DNA of 64,000 bases. It comes from Takakia lepidozioides (lineage: Eukaryota > Streptophyta > Takakiopsida > Takakiales > Takakiaceae). The notes beneath the pieces were generated by a model. That model was not told the DNA's origin, did not search any database, and saw only the letters and a program-made list of their open reading frames with translations. The position numbers were made by a program, and so were the translations under genes. Location: assembly GCA_030704615.1 (NCBI GenBank), contig CM060731.1, forward strand, positions 62,848,756 through 62,912,755. Reading direction: 5' to 3'. Positions 47,106 through 58,299 of this stretch are shown one piece after another; within the stretch, counting starts at the first letter, position 1; the number at the start of each line of letters is the position of its first letter.

Positions 47106-47750
47106 GTATGATGTACTTGTCCTGTGAAGTCTATGTACCGAAATAAAAAATGCGAGTCTTTTTGCTTACTATTCCAGTGGTGATGAGCACTTTGTGTACT
47201 GTGGGTGCTGGCATGTTTGTAATATTGTCACTAAACTCAATGGACACAATGGTGTCAATTTTTCCATGCATTGTGCACCCGAGTCTGCTGAGCTTGAATG
47301 TACGAGCAGTACGCTGCCGAGGCTAGGACTGGTGGGTCTGGTACCTAGTCTGGTAGGCACCATGTCCATGAGTCCGCTGGGACGCTGGATTGGCATGAGT
47401 CGTTAGGGAGGTAGTCCACTGGAGCCTGTCCATTTTGAGTCTGATGTTGTGGATGAATCTGCTTGAGACTTAGTCTGTCCAGCAGTCTGTTGGAGGAGTT
47501 GTAGGGATGAGGTGGAAGTGTGGTGAGCAGACTTTTGGAGTGGGCAGCAGACAGACCAGCAGACTGGCTTACTGGCGCTCGCAGTCTGTTGACTGTGACT
47601 CTGTTGGGAGACTGTGCGTGAGTCCGTTGGGAGATTATGCTTGGGAGACTATGTGGGAGTCAGTTGGGAGACTGGAGGAGTCCGTTGGGAGACTGTGCAT
47701 TAGTCCATTGCGGACTTGTATTTCAGAAAGGGACAATGCTACCAGAGGAA
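47106..47750. other. Heptamer-rich spacer between the two element genes
   Basis: Dense in AGTCTG, CTGCTGAG and TTGGGAGACT (reverse-type CAGACTG repeats) from 47280 to 47720. No gene. Confidence 0.6.
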
Positions 47751-47882
47751 TTGCAGACTTATATTGTCTTCTTCGTGACACCTACACGACGTGAAACCTT
47801 GTCTCTTTTCGAGGCATTGCAGACTTATATTGTCTTCTTCGTGACATCTACACGACCTGAAACCTTGCCAATTTTTGAGTAT
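47751..47882. repeat. Tandem duplication, 66-bp unit
   Basis: TTGCAGACTTATATTGTCTT starts both units (47751 and 47817). They differ at only a few bases. Confidence 0.9.
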
Positions 47883-50800
47883 ATATGTGCTGCAGGTGCA
47901 GGTGCAGACACCCTCTTGCTGGTTCTCCGCAAAACCCTAGGCCGGGTTTTCCAGGCCTCCATGAAATCTCGTCTCTTTTTCAAAGACATGTTGTTGTTGT
48001 CGTTCAGAGGACGGAAAGCCTTCGCTGCCGCAGGGTGCAACATTCCAGCCGCACTTTTCGCCATGATATCAACGAGCTGCCCTCTGCACATATGAAGAGC
48101 AGATCGGGCATGTGCCTCTAGGTATTTGTCATCACCTACAATGCGAAGTATGTCCGCGAATTCTTGTTCATTGAGGCTGAGACCTCCAGAGGTGCCTCGT
48201 CGTAGGGGAAGTCGTCCGGAGGGTGTCTTTCCATGAACTGATTGGATTCGTTGTTGCCGTTGGCACCATTGCCCAAGAGCAAGTTAGGTAATCCTCCATG
48301 AATGGTTCCCAGCGCCGTGCCACAAGCGCGCACAAGGAGGCCATCCTGCAGGTCAGGGTGAAGCATCTTCAGGACACAGACTGATGCATAAGTTTCCTTC
48401 ATTGATGGGCACGTGCAACAACCCCAATCGCAATCAGGATTGTCGGTAAAAAATGTATGTTGTTGCCGGGGTGGTAATGCTGAGAACGTAGGCTGGTTCA
48501 CCAGGACCCAAGGGAGAGTAGTAACACTCTCAGCAGGAATGTCTCGTGCCGCAGTATAGAACTGGATATGTACTTTTCGTGTTTGTCATTTCTTATGAAA
48601 CCGTGGGTTTCAAATGGATTGCGTACCAGTAGTGTGTTAGCACATGGCCAGTGAGTTCCCATATAAGCCAGTCCACTCTCCGACCACTCATCTTGTCTTT
48701 CCCCATGACAAGTCTTGCCTTCAGATTTCCATGGTAGGCCTCAATGTTTGCGTTTATGTCTTGGCTAGCATGAGGGACATGGCGGCTGCTGTACACCATA
48801 TTGCTATTTGGGCTTCAGACTGTTCGATATAGTCAAGAAATTCATGTCCTTGCGGGTATTTTGACCTCATACGAAGGATTCTCCTTGCAACCCACCGAAG
48901 CGCTCTTTTTCGTTGCGTGGTCCCCCCTAAATACATGAGGTCTCCCATATCCTCAACAAGTTTACAGCGGTCACCGGATCCTTCGTTTTCTTGCATGATT
49001 GCTTCATCCATGCCTTGCGGACATGCAAAGGCAAGGAAAATGAGTACTCCTTCAAAAAAACAATATGCACAACACACATGGTACACATTTAGAGTCTTGG
49101 GATCGGACTGCACTGGTGACTGCTGGAGTGGACTGTAACAGCAACCTGTATCAAGCGGCAGAGCCACTAGACTCGCCTAGTGGACAGTACAATGCCATGA
49201 CGTTGATGGGTTTGGAAGAACCCATTGGACTACCCAGTGGACTTCCCTATTAGACTTCCCCTAGATAGGACTGGGGCAGCGGACTACATTAGCGGACTGC
49301 CCCATTGGACTGCATAGCGGACTGCCGATGTGGACTTGGTAGTGGATGGCCGACCCCGGGACTGCTGAGTGGATTGGCAGAGGATGCCGAGCGGACTTGC
49401 CGGGGGGGAGGGTGGGACTGCCAGGGACTCAAGGGATGATGAGCGGACTTGACAGCGGACTACCAGTGGATTTGCCCAGCGAACTGCCATCGGGTTTTGC
49501 CATAGGAGTCTGCCAGTGGAATTTAGCAATGGACTGTTGCAGTGGACCTCGATAATGGACCGGTGTTGGGACCAACAGACTTACCGAATAGCGTTGGTGA
49601 TTTTTGCTTCGGCATGTCCACAATGAGTGCATTGGGTCGCCAGCTCGGCAAATCTGCGAGGAGTGAATAGCGCAAGGCTATCATACACGGAAAGGAACCA
49701 GGTCTCTTTTCCGATTCCTCGCGGATAGGATATAGACAACTGGTATACGTTCAACCACTCGTCGAAGACCATCAAAGTGTACAAGGGAACTGTTGGAATG
49801 AAAATGTAAAGATGGTCAGAGCATGCAAATTCGTCAGTTCTACACGAGAAGACTTCATAAGAGTGATGAGGTCTTGCAGCGGTTCACAATGGGTCTGCCC
49901 CTCGGTCTTCCGCAACGTACACATGAAACATACCAAAAGGGTCAGCACACCAAAAATTTATGTAGATGTTGCATGCTATCATGCTCGTACAAGTCCATGG
50001 ATCGTTTCGAATAGTACCTTGTCATGATTTGTCCAAAGGTGGACATCACATGCAACGATACGGTCATGTCTAGTTCCAGCATTCGTCGTTTTGCCACAGA
50101 GCGTATGCCAATAGTGAATGTCAAATCTCCATCAAATGTCCGAATGTTGGCTCTAATTTCTCCTCTTGATAGAAAAAACGGACGCAGGATTCTGGTCTCT
50201 CCACATGTGTACACTCTCTGCTCATTGGGCTGCTTTTTGAAGGTTTGACACGCACGTTTCTCGGAAAGGTTGCGAACATCTTGCTCCAATAGAAAATATG
50301 GGGGTCCATGCATCGCCTAAGCCGGTGTTGTAATCACTGTCTTTATGCTCACATGATGATTGGGGACCGACAGCCTCAGCACAAAACAATCGAAGACCCA
50401 GGCTTTTCAATCCTCGATAATGTGTGGTGATAGGCGCGGGGGGTGTTCCTGAACTCTGCGGACTTCCCATGCGAGGGTTTTCCTTGCGCATCTGTATGCT
50501 CCATGTTGTTGTAGTACGCGAGGACACAAATGTCAGGGGCGAGATAACATGGCTGGACCTTTGAAACCAGATTGGCAACCAGTTGTAAGACTTTTACATA
50601 CTCTGATTTCTTTCTCCTTGGGCCTTTAGGGAGGGCAAGATGTTCCGCACCCACAAGAGGTCCTCCACGCTTCTGTTTTGGATCCTCCACTTGCCTTGTT
50701 GGTGCGTTTGTCACAGGACCGTCTTAGCAGATGATACCTGGACAGAAAATTCTAAAATTGATATCCAACGACTTGAGGGAAGCATAAAATCAGAGAACTC

Positions 50801-51114
50801 GTGAAACAAAAAATGGCAACAGACATGCAATGAAACGTCAAAAAGACTGAGGATTGTGCACACATAATACTGGACATAAATGTGTTGGCTCTGGGTGCTT
50901 TTCGCGAGCCGGGTTCCACTTTAGAATGGACATTCACCCAAAACTGAGTGGGGTAGTCCTCCAAACTCTCCTCTCCCAGGACGAAGTCACCAACTCTATC
51001 CCAAGGTATGCAGGCCTTTTCAACATTCACTCGCACATCCATAAATCCATATTGCGTCTCACGCTTCCAATGGAGATCCTTCTTGTTGAAGGGTCCTGGT
51101 TTTGCTGTTTGCAA
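47825..51114 (-). pseudogene. SWIM-type MULE transposase of the 12.4-kb element, degenerate
   Basis: Blocks on minus in order: an N-terminal exon (51114 to about 50850, GFMDVRVNVEKACIPWDRVG); 50714-50340 (KSEYVKVLQLVANLVSKVQP); 50313-49945 (TFDGDLTFTIGIRSVAKRRM); a DDE-type piece LYTLMVFDEWLNVYQLSISY (49784-49580). Then come 49100-48754 and, after a frameshift, HVPHASQDINANIEAYHGNL with RRVDWLIWELTGHVLTHYWY. Last is a damaged SWIM region (DCDWGCCTC, lacking the CxH half; 48450-48400) with LKMLHPDLQDGLL and a C-terminal piece near 48000-47880 alignable with copy 1. Heptamer-rich DNA (49150-49570) interrupts it. Frameshifts, the lost SWIM ligands and gaps mean it is inactive, so mobility would need a transposase in trans. 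Confidence 0.75.
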
Positions 51115-51422
51115 ACATTGTCGAAGAGGCCGTAAGCGGGCTTTCCGTGATCAGTATATCATCGGGTTTTGCTTCCACGTCCATGCCCTATACAGTACAA
51201 AGGACACGCTTTTGAACATGCAAGAAACGTGCCACAATACAGGACACGATCGACAACGTGCCAGGAGAACAGTGCGCACGTTCGCGGCTGCCAGCAAGTG
51301 GCAGGCGGCAGGGATGCAGGTTTGAATTGCAGCCCTAAAAATGGAGGGCTCGGATGGGTTATGGGAATGGACGGTGGCGATCCTGCGCCGTCAGCGGACT
51401 GGATGGCAGGGGACTGGCCAGC

Positions 51423-51657
51423 GGACTGGCGGGCAGACTGGCGGACTGGCCAGCACCGAACTGGCGGGCAGATAGGCGGACTGGCAGACTGGAGGGCAGC
51501 GGACTCATGGGCGGGGGACTGGCCGCACGGCGGACGAGGACGCGGGCGCGGTTGCTGCAGGCGGGGGCGGGCATGGTGCCGGGGAGCCGGGGTCCGTACG
51601 TGCATTGGCCACATCGCACGTGCCCATTGAAGACCCTATTATCTTAAAATGAGAGGC
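51423..51657 (-). repeat. Right terminal inverted repeat
   Basis: Outer 51 bp identical to the left arm. The inner part continues without a break into 51329-51422, showing the undisturbed arrangement that the left side has lost. Confidence 0.88.
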
Positions 51658-52198
51658 CCCTTCTCACCCCAATTTATTTGAAGATAACCCGATTAGATCA
51701 CACCGGGAAGCCAAAGTGAAAACTCGGGGCCAAAGTCCACCAGCTCGGCTGAATTCCTGGGTAGCCTGCTGGCACAATTTTCTCTGCAGTGGATCAGGTC
51801 GTCGTATCCGTCGCCTATAAATCTGGAGCAAACCTGCATGGTGGCGTTAGGTGTCACTCGTCTCCAGCATCAGGTTTTGGAAGGGGGCTTGAATCAGCCA
51901 TCGCAATCCGGCAACAAGGCACACTCGGGGTCTTCTCTCCAGGTATGCTGTAGTGGCTGGACCACAACACATTGGAGGATTTGGTGTTCGATGTGTCTGG
52001 GTGGGTGTGATTGAAATGTAGCTTGTGTTGGTGGGATGGCAACGTCATGGTGAGAACAGAATGCCGAGTCATGATCTCTCGTCTCGGCAAAAAACCGTTC
52101 CTATGCGAAGTGAACACTGGCGTCGAGTCGGTTGCCCCAATTACAGTGTGGATCCGATACAGAGGAATGAAATGGTACTCTTTTGTTCGTGTGCTTAC

Positions 52199-52201
<3 letters not shown>

Positions 52202-52266
<65 letters not shown>
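52202..52266. repeat. (GA)n microsatellite upstream of germin-like copy 2
   Basis: Uninterrupted GA run about 400 bp before the ATG. The GT part seen in copy 1 is absent. Confidence 0.95.
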
Positions 52267-52269
<3 letters not shown>

Positions 52270-52665
52270 TGATATCTATCCAAGCGCATTCAAGTTAAAA
52301 TTGAATCCCCTCGCTCTGCCCTTGGACAAAAAGCGATTTTCCAGTTGATATGGCCTATGAGCTGCTTGCTCCTTCCCAAGTTGGATATGGACGGTCGGTG
52401 TGTCATTCTATCAGCTAGGTGGCAGCCTAGCAGGTTTTGAAAAGCTGACAAGAGTGGGTGCTTCCAATATTCCATGCCCAACGTCTCCAGGTCCTGGGGG
52501 GTCTCACCGCCTGTCTCTGAGCCCCCTTCCGCATTGCTCCAGATTTTGTCAGACTTTACAGTTTGTGCCATTTAAACTGTGAAGTTCTTCGGACCTCTTG
52601 TTGAGTTGTTCTGATTTTGTTTCGATCTTCGGCGCAGATAACAATTCACCAACGCTCTGATAGAA

Positions 52666-53277
52666 ATGGCCCGACAAATTGTACAGCTTCTGGCGTTGTT
52701 CGCTCTGGTATACGTAGCACAGGCCTCAGACCCGGAGCTGACCACTGACTTCTTCGTGCCTGCTGGTACCAGTGTCACAAATGTCACCGGCCAGTATTTC
52801 ACCTTCGTTGGCTTGAGAGGAGGAGGCGTGCCACCCGTCGCACCAGCTAAGTTTGCTATAACCAAAGTCAATAGTGAAAACTTCGTGGCTCTCACAGGCC
52901 TGGGCGTCTCATCGGCCCTTCTCACCTACCTGCCTGGCGGAATCAACCCACCCCATACCCACCCCAGAGGAACTGAGTTGTTGTACGTTCTTCAGGGGAC
53001 TTTACATGTGGGTTTGGTCGACACTGCCAACAAGCTGTTCACTCAGACCCTCTTAGCTGGTGATCTCTTTGTGTTCCCCAAGGGATTGGTTCATTTCCAA
53101 ATCAACTTGGGCTCCAAGACAGCCAAGGCATATGCCGCCTTCAGTAGCTCAAGCCCCGGCACAGTTTCTCTCCCTGCCACACTTTTTGAGTCTGGCATCT
53201 CTGATAAAGTTCTTGAGACAGCCTTCAAAGTAGGACATCCTGTCATTGAGCAATTGGAGGCTCCTTTCAAGAAGTAG
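52666..53277 (+). CDS. Germin-like protein, copy 2
   Basis: Intronless 203-aa protein, identical to copy 1 except Gln for Lys at residue 110 (CAG at 52993). It has the same signal peptide, metal ligands H97, H99, E104 and H143, N39 glycosylation site and lack of cysteine. Near identity of coding DNA against clear divergence of the flanks (different microsatellite, the 740-bp indel, many small indels) points to a recent duplication with constraint, or to gene conversion of the coding part. Both copies look functional. Confidence 0.93.
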   Translation: MARQIVQLLALFALVYVAQASDPELTTDFFVPAGTSVTNVTGQYFTFVGLRGGGVPPVAPAKFAITKVNSENFVALTGLGVSSALLTYLPGGINPPHTHPRGTELLYVLQGTLHVGLVDTANKLFTQTLLAGDLFVFPKGLVHFQINLGSKTAKAYAAFSSSSPGTVSLPATLFESGISDKVLETAFKVGHPVIEQLEAPFKK

Positions 53278-53289
53278 AGTTAGAACTAT

Positions 53290-53425
53290 GATCTTTGTAG
53301 GTTCTGAACATGTAGCTCGGCTGTAAATTTTTAGGGATGTTCAGAACCTACAAAGATCAGTGTCGTGAAGGATGGGAAACCCCCCCCCAAAAACTCTCCG
53401 TCATTCTGATGTTTCAATCAATAAA
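53290..53425 (+). promoter_or_regulatory. 3' UTR hairpin and poly(A) signal of germin-like copy 2
   Basis: The same perfect 22-bp inverted repeat as copy 1 (arms 53290-53311 and 53337-53358), with AATAAA at 53420-53425. One loop base differs while both arms are unchanged. Confidence 0.75.
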
Positions 53426-54735
53426 AGACTTGTTTAAGCCTGTAACTTTTCACCTGGAGCCCAGTAAAATGCAAGTGCTCAAGGTTGATGCTTAGTCCTA
53501 GTAGTTGTGTGGTATGCTGCTTTCAATGTGCAGAATGGTTGCTTGATATAGACAATCTCTGTTGTGGACCATCGTAACCAATATATGAACAAGTTTACCT
53601 ACTTCATATTCCTCTAGAAGTGTGAACGTATCAATCAAGTTGATTTCACAGAGTTCACACAAACAGTTTCATATTTCTGCAAGTGTGGGGTAGGGTTCAG
53701 GGTTCAATAGTTCAAGATAATTGTAGTTTGAAGACATGTATCCGTTTGAAAGTACAATTTTCCCGTTGATTTCACCCCATTTCTACGTGGAAAGCCTGGA
53801 AGCTCAGAGGAGCTGGCCAATTTCACCCCATTTCTAGATCTCTTATCCCTTTGATTGCACAGCAGTCCTCTAAGGTCACATGCATGAAGCATCTGTTCTT
53901 GCTAGGGACGCCTAGACAGGGGACGGTATGCAGATAGCCTGGAAGAGCTGGCGGATGGAGTTTCCAATAGACTTGGAGATGACACCAGATGGAGAGGCCT
54001 TATCAGGATAATGCAATGCTCAATATTCTTCAATTGCGGATGCGTGCAGCAGACAGAGGTTTGGTAAAATGGTTTGTTGTCTCATCTGAAGATTCAAAGT
54101 GTGCAAGTATATTGGAACTACCATAGTCAAAAGGATGCTACAACGTGCTAGATGTGTGATGGGTTCCCTGGCATGAAGGTAGTCTTGAAATAAGAAATGG
54201 CCCTGGTTCATCACACTGGGTATCAGAACTATATTTTCAGAAGCTGAGAGTCCATTGACAAGCTACATAGTCAGGAAATGCCTATGGAAAAAATGTTTGT
54301 GTGAAGGGGATGTTTTCTAATTTCAACCTGTTTGCAATGAGCATCATCAAAGCCAATGATGGTGTCCACTAGATTTACATTTAGCTCTTGTGACTGGGCC
54401 TACCTGTGTCAGCTTTCAGATCCAAAGGGAAGGGTGTGCTGCCCAAATGTGGAGGGTAACATCCTGACAACTGTTGGCCGCACAGCACCACTTACAATCA
54501 CTCACAACAGATCTACTGGTAAACCACATCAAGAGACAACACACAATAACGAGGAGTAAGACAAAATGCTGCAGGTTTGAAGTTTGAACGTCATTGCGTT
54601 TGGGCCAGTCAATGCACAAATCTATGAAGTGCAGGGAACAGTCAATGCCAAATCCCTACAGTCACATAAAAGCCAGACAGGACAACTCCTTGGGAGTCAA
54701 AATAGAGTTGTCCCACAAATCTCTTCCACTGCTGA

Positions 54736-55971
54736 TAAGGGGGGAAACACAACACACCCAGTCTGGTACTAGTTTTCTTTGTTTGGGGGGTAAAAACGGA
54801 CGGAGCCCAAATATGTACCTGTATTCATTGCTTCCAATCCGCAGTTCGGATCATACTGAAGAAGGGCTTAGCGGCATATATAGCAAACTAGTAGGAGAGA
54901 GAGTCAACACTATATTACCCTAGTCCCAAATTGCCTTTGTCTGAGGGGAAAGGTCAATTGGGCTAATTAAAATCATCTGGAGCAAACCAACACGATGTCA
55001 CAGATGATCGCCCTCACACAACCATACTCGCCTAGTTGTCAGGAATCGAATCTCGTACCTTGCTTCAACCCGAATTGAACTTGATCAGTTTTCGGGAAGA
55101 TCCGAGAATCAGGATTGTAGTTGTCCCAAACATTTGAACCAACGTGATCCCCCTGTTTTCCAACGCAGCCAACTTGTTCACACCCGTAGAGAGCAAAGGG
55201 AGCTCTGCAGAGACTCTTCGGACTCCACTACGATAGCTGAATGAAGGACGCAATTCTCACCTGCAAGAAGCCAAGCTTTAGAGCAATACGACTGCTTAAG
55301 ATTAGATCGCTCACCTTGCACCACCCATCCAAGCGATGGCGACCAAAGAGAATTGTTTGAAAGAGGAGAGATTTCTGTGACAGACGCGTGGAGAAGGACA
55401 GTGGCCCACCTGCCACGCGCCCGATTGTAACTTGCTCTCCGAGTATTTGTTGTATGTTGTCTACTGCAAGCACTGGTGTGTGTCTGCCACGTAGCATGAC
55501 AGTGTGACAGGAAGGGCGTGGGAGCTGCACCAGGACTTGGAGGGGGTGAGGAACAAGAGCGGAGCGAGAGAGTGAGTGGAAGTGTGGAGGTTGATTGGAG
55601 ATAGAGAGGGTGTGGGAAGATCTGACTGAAACATTCCGATCTCTGGATACCCAAGAGTTAGAGAGTCTAGGAAGGCCTTAAGCGACAGTCGTGCTGCCTG
55701 GAACAGAGGTTTAATACAGTGTAATTGGAAGAAGAGGAGGAAGAAGCTGGTGAGCCGACGAGTCGAGGTAAACTGATGCAATCGGCAGTTGATAATCAGC
55801 CGTGCAGAGATCCAGAATTGTGACGGTAGAGACGAGGGGAAGAAGTACATAAAGAAGTAGACAGACAGCTGGATCCGTGCTGCTGGGAGGAAAGATTTTA
55901 GCCGCGGAGCAGAAGGGAGGCATTTAGCGAGCATCGAAGAGTAGCCGAAGGAAGTTTCAGAGAGAAGATTG
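54736..55971. other. Upstream region and probable 5' leader of the DRT102-like gene
   Basis: No supported gene. The purine-rich stretch 55540-55970 (GAGAG, GAAGAGGAGG) resembles a plant 5' leader. The long minus-strand ORF 56114-55461 crosses the real exon 1 and is a shadow. Confidence 0.5.
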
Positions 55972-58299
55972 ATGGCCGATTTGCAGGGGAATAGTGAGAA
56001 GGAAACTCCGACAGTTATAACCGGTGCTGATAGCTTCGGTGCCCCACTCAAAGATTTGTTGGTGGAGTACCTGAAAGAGAAGAATGTCAAAGTGATTGAT
56101 GTAGGAGTGGACAAGTATTACAGTGTTGCTGTGGAGGTTGCTACCAGGCTGGCTGCAGAGAAGAAAGAATCACCTCAAGGGCCTTTCTCAAGAGGTCTTT
56201 TGGTGTGTGGAACTGGTGTTGGTGTCAGCATCTTTGCTAACAAGTTTGGCGGTGTGTATGCGGCTCCTTGCAACACGGTTGAAGAGGCGAAGAATGCACG
56301 ATCCTTCAACAATACGAATGTTCTCACTCTCGGAGGCAAGGTCAGAAATACATTACCACGGTCGCTGAACACTGGGATTGTAAGCTCTATTTGATCAGTG
56401 CAGGTACGCTGAAGGAAGCATGACTATTAGCAAATGTCATGCATCTTCACAGGAACCTAAAATTAGCTCATGTCTATCTAGTATCCAAATATGACTTTGA
56501 TATCTGGTCGATGCTGGCAGATTATATCTCCGGAGGAAGGAAAGAGGGTACTGGATACCTGGCTTGAAACGGCATTCAAGGCTCCCTGCCCAGCAAGCGA
56601 CGGATGTCCCTGGAATGAGGATATCGAAAAGTTCCTAGATACCTCGATTGAGGAGATGGAGAGAATATCCCAGGCAGCACTAGACAATGGGGGCCCTCTG
56701 CAAAAAGAAGGGGTTTCGACCAAAAACTCCAACAGTGGCAGCACACCAATGGTTGTTTCAATTGTTGAGGAAACCTTTGATGATGTTACTTCGTCTCCAT
56801 ACGCTCTCCTACAGCACATACTTGAATCCACAGGTTTTTCTGAAGACTCTCCAATTCAGACAGATGGGGAAAACTCTGGTAATGTCCTCCCTTGTGGATC
56901 TCTTAGCTATATTTTGGGATTACATATATAGTCTAACACACATTCCAACACCTTATGACTGTGTGTGCATCCTGTGCCCAGTCTCTCTGATCCTCGCTTG
57001 CTGTGTGGCCTCCTGTTGGGGTCTAATTGCTTGGCAGCTGACACACAGCAGATTGATGCTTGTGTGAAGGGCTTTCTAGAGGGAGATCTGGAAAGCATGA
57101 ACCATTTGTTTATAGGAAGGTAAGTCCCACTACTGGAATGAGCTGCTCACAAAGGTAGTGTCTGTTCCCCCTTGTTCTGCCCAAACTGGGTGCGGGGTCT
57201 ATGCCCACAAGGCTACAGCAAACAACATCTCATGACTACACTCTTTCTGCGTGGCCTCTCTGGTCCCTATGGTGCAGTGGACAGTGCTCATCTAGTCAAG
57301 GACTCCATTTTACCTCATTACAGTGCAGTGCAAGCACAGTAGGCACATTGGTAATATAGGGGTACGCAATCATGGACCTGGAATCGCCACTCTGCTTTCT
57401 AGTATGGTGTCACTGCTAGCCCTTAAGTCACCCTCATATTATTGTCTGCGGCCTGAGTGTACAGCAATTTCGGCTAAAATTTCATATCCTTGTGGGTCAA
57501 AACCCTACCCTGCTTCCAGGAAGGTTATTATCCTGCAGCCACATCTTGTCAAGGGTTTGTCACATGGAACAGTCAGTGACTGCATCTAGTCTTTCTTGTG
57601 ATCCTCAAGTAGTAATTGTGTTTTGAGGCGAGCAAAATAATTCCCAAATCTTAAAAGTTCAGTGTCCGATGCATGAAAACCCTTGGCCAGGCATGGTAGG
57701 TTGATCAGGGGTATGGTTGTGATCCGACTTCAACTGGTGCTTTTATCCTCGTGCTCAATTGTGCAGCAATGGAGCCCAATGGAAGAGCGGGCATAGGGCC
57801 AGGTCTGGTGCCCATTCATGCGCCGTTGTCCCAGCCGTCCATAGTTGCCACCGCTAGCGATATTCCTGATCTCAAACCTGCTGATCCTTCCAAAGTTGAA
57901 GAAGAAAAGAGCGGGCCAACACATACCTGTGCAATATGTGCACTTGCAAGTGGCAGGCAATTCGAAGATGTAGACATAATGCCGGGTGGATCCTGGACAA
58001 TTGTGAGGGAAGATCCAACTTCTGCTGTGGTGAGATTTAAAGCGGGAAGCCTGGAGCCTGCACACCATCATACATTTGGGCATGATCTTATTGTCATTTA
58101 CGGGAGTAAAACCGTTTGGAATCTTACCACCAAGGAGATCTTCAACCTCACTGCTGGCGACTTCTTGTATACTCCAGCCGGTGATGTACACCGTGTACAA
58201 TATCACACAGATACAGAGTTTTTCATACGGTGGGACGGTCACTGGGACATTTTGTTGGATGAAGATATTGAGGCAGCCAAGGAAGCTGTAAGGAAGTGA
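55972..58299 (+). CDS. DRT102: DRT102-like protein: RpiB-type isomerase domain fused to a cupin
   Basis: Exons 55972-56340, 56521-56878 and 57767-58299, all GT/AG, total 1,260 nt (419 aa). ATG 55972 is preferred; the in-frame TTG before it is not a plant start. The N-terminal domain is RpiB/LacAB-like: TVITGADSFGAPLKDLLVEY, the active-site loop CGTGVGVSIFANK (Cys near 79) and FNNTNVLTLGGK. After a linker of about 100 residues, longer than I expect for Arabidopsis DRT102, comes a cupin: EPAHHHTFGHDLIV (His 342-344 and 348) and GDFLYTPAGDVHRV (His 384). The Arabidopsis namesake was isolated through UV-damage tolerance in bacteria; its plant substrate is not known to me. The domain order and the C-terminus GHWDILLDEDIEAAKEAV match that family. 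Intron 2 holds a LINE tail. Confidence 0.92.
57040..57245 (+). repeat. LINE 3'-tail fragment in intron 2 of the DRT102-like gene
   Basis: CAGCAGATTGATGCTTGTGT, AAGTCCCACTACTGGAAT and GCGGGGTCTATGCCCACAAG follow in the order seen at 3230-3900. The end is again near CATCTCATGACTACA, without poly(A). Confidence 0.75.

Larger units (their letters stand above)
39248..51657. mobile_element. 12.4-kb Mutator-like element with long terminal inverted repeats
   Basis: The outermost 51 bases (39248-39298) are an exact reverse complement of 51607-51657, starting GCCTCTCATTTTAAGATAAT. Homology continues through a GC-rich block to 39505 and 51423. Inside are a degenerate SWIM transposase on minus (51114-47825) and a zinc finger-Ulp1 gene, now in two halves on opposite strands. 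Without the internal inversion the two genes would converge tail to tail, as mudrA and mudrB do in MuDR. I could not find a convincing 9-bp target duplication at the ends. The heptamer CAGACTG and its variant CGGACTG recur throughout. Confidence 0.85.
51756..54735. repeat. Segmental duplication, copy 2 (germin-like gene)
   Basis: Second copy of 33433-37060. It starts about 100 bp beyond the right end of the 12.4-kb element and lacks the 740-bp block of copy 1. Confidence 0.9.

Noticed and set aside
39240-51666. Target-site duplication of the 12.4-kb element
   Set aside because: The 9 bases outside the two ends (CCTCATGCA and CCCTTCTCA) match only in part. I do not claim a duplication.
55461-56114. 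217-codon minus-strand ORF upstream of the DRT102-like gene
   Set aside because: It crosses the true exon 1 on the opposite strand and is hydrophobic and Ser/Leu-rich by complement of a purine-rich leader.
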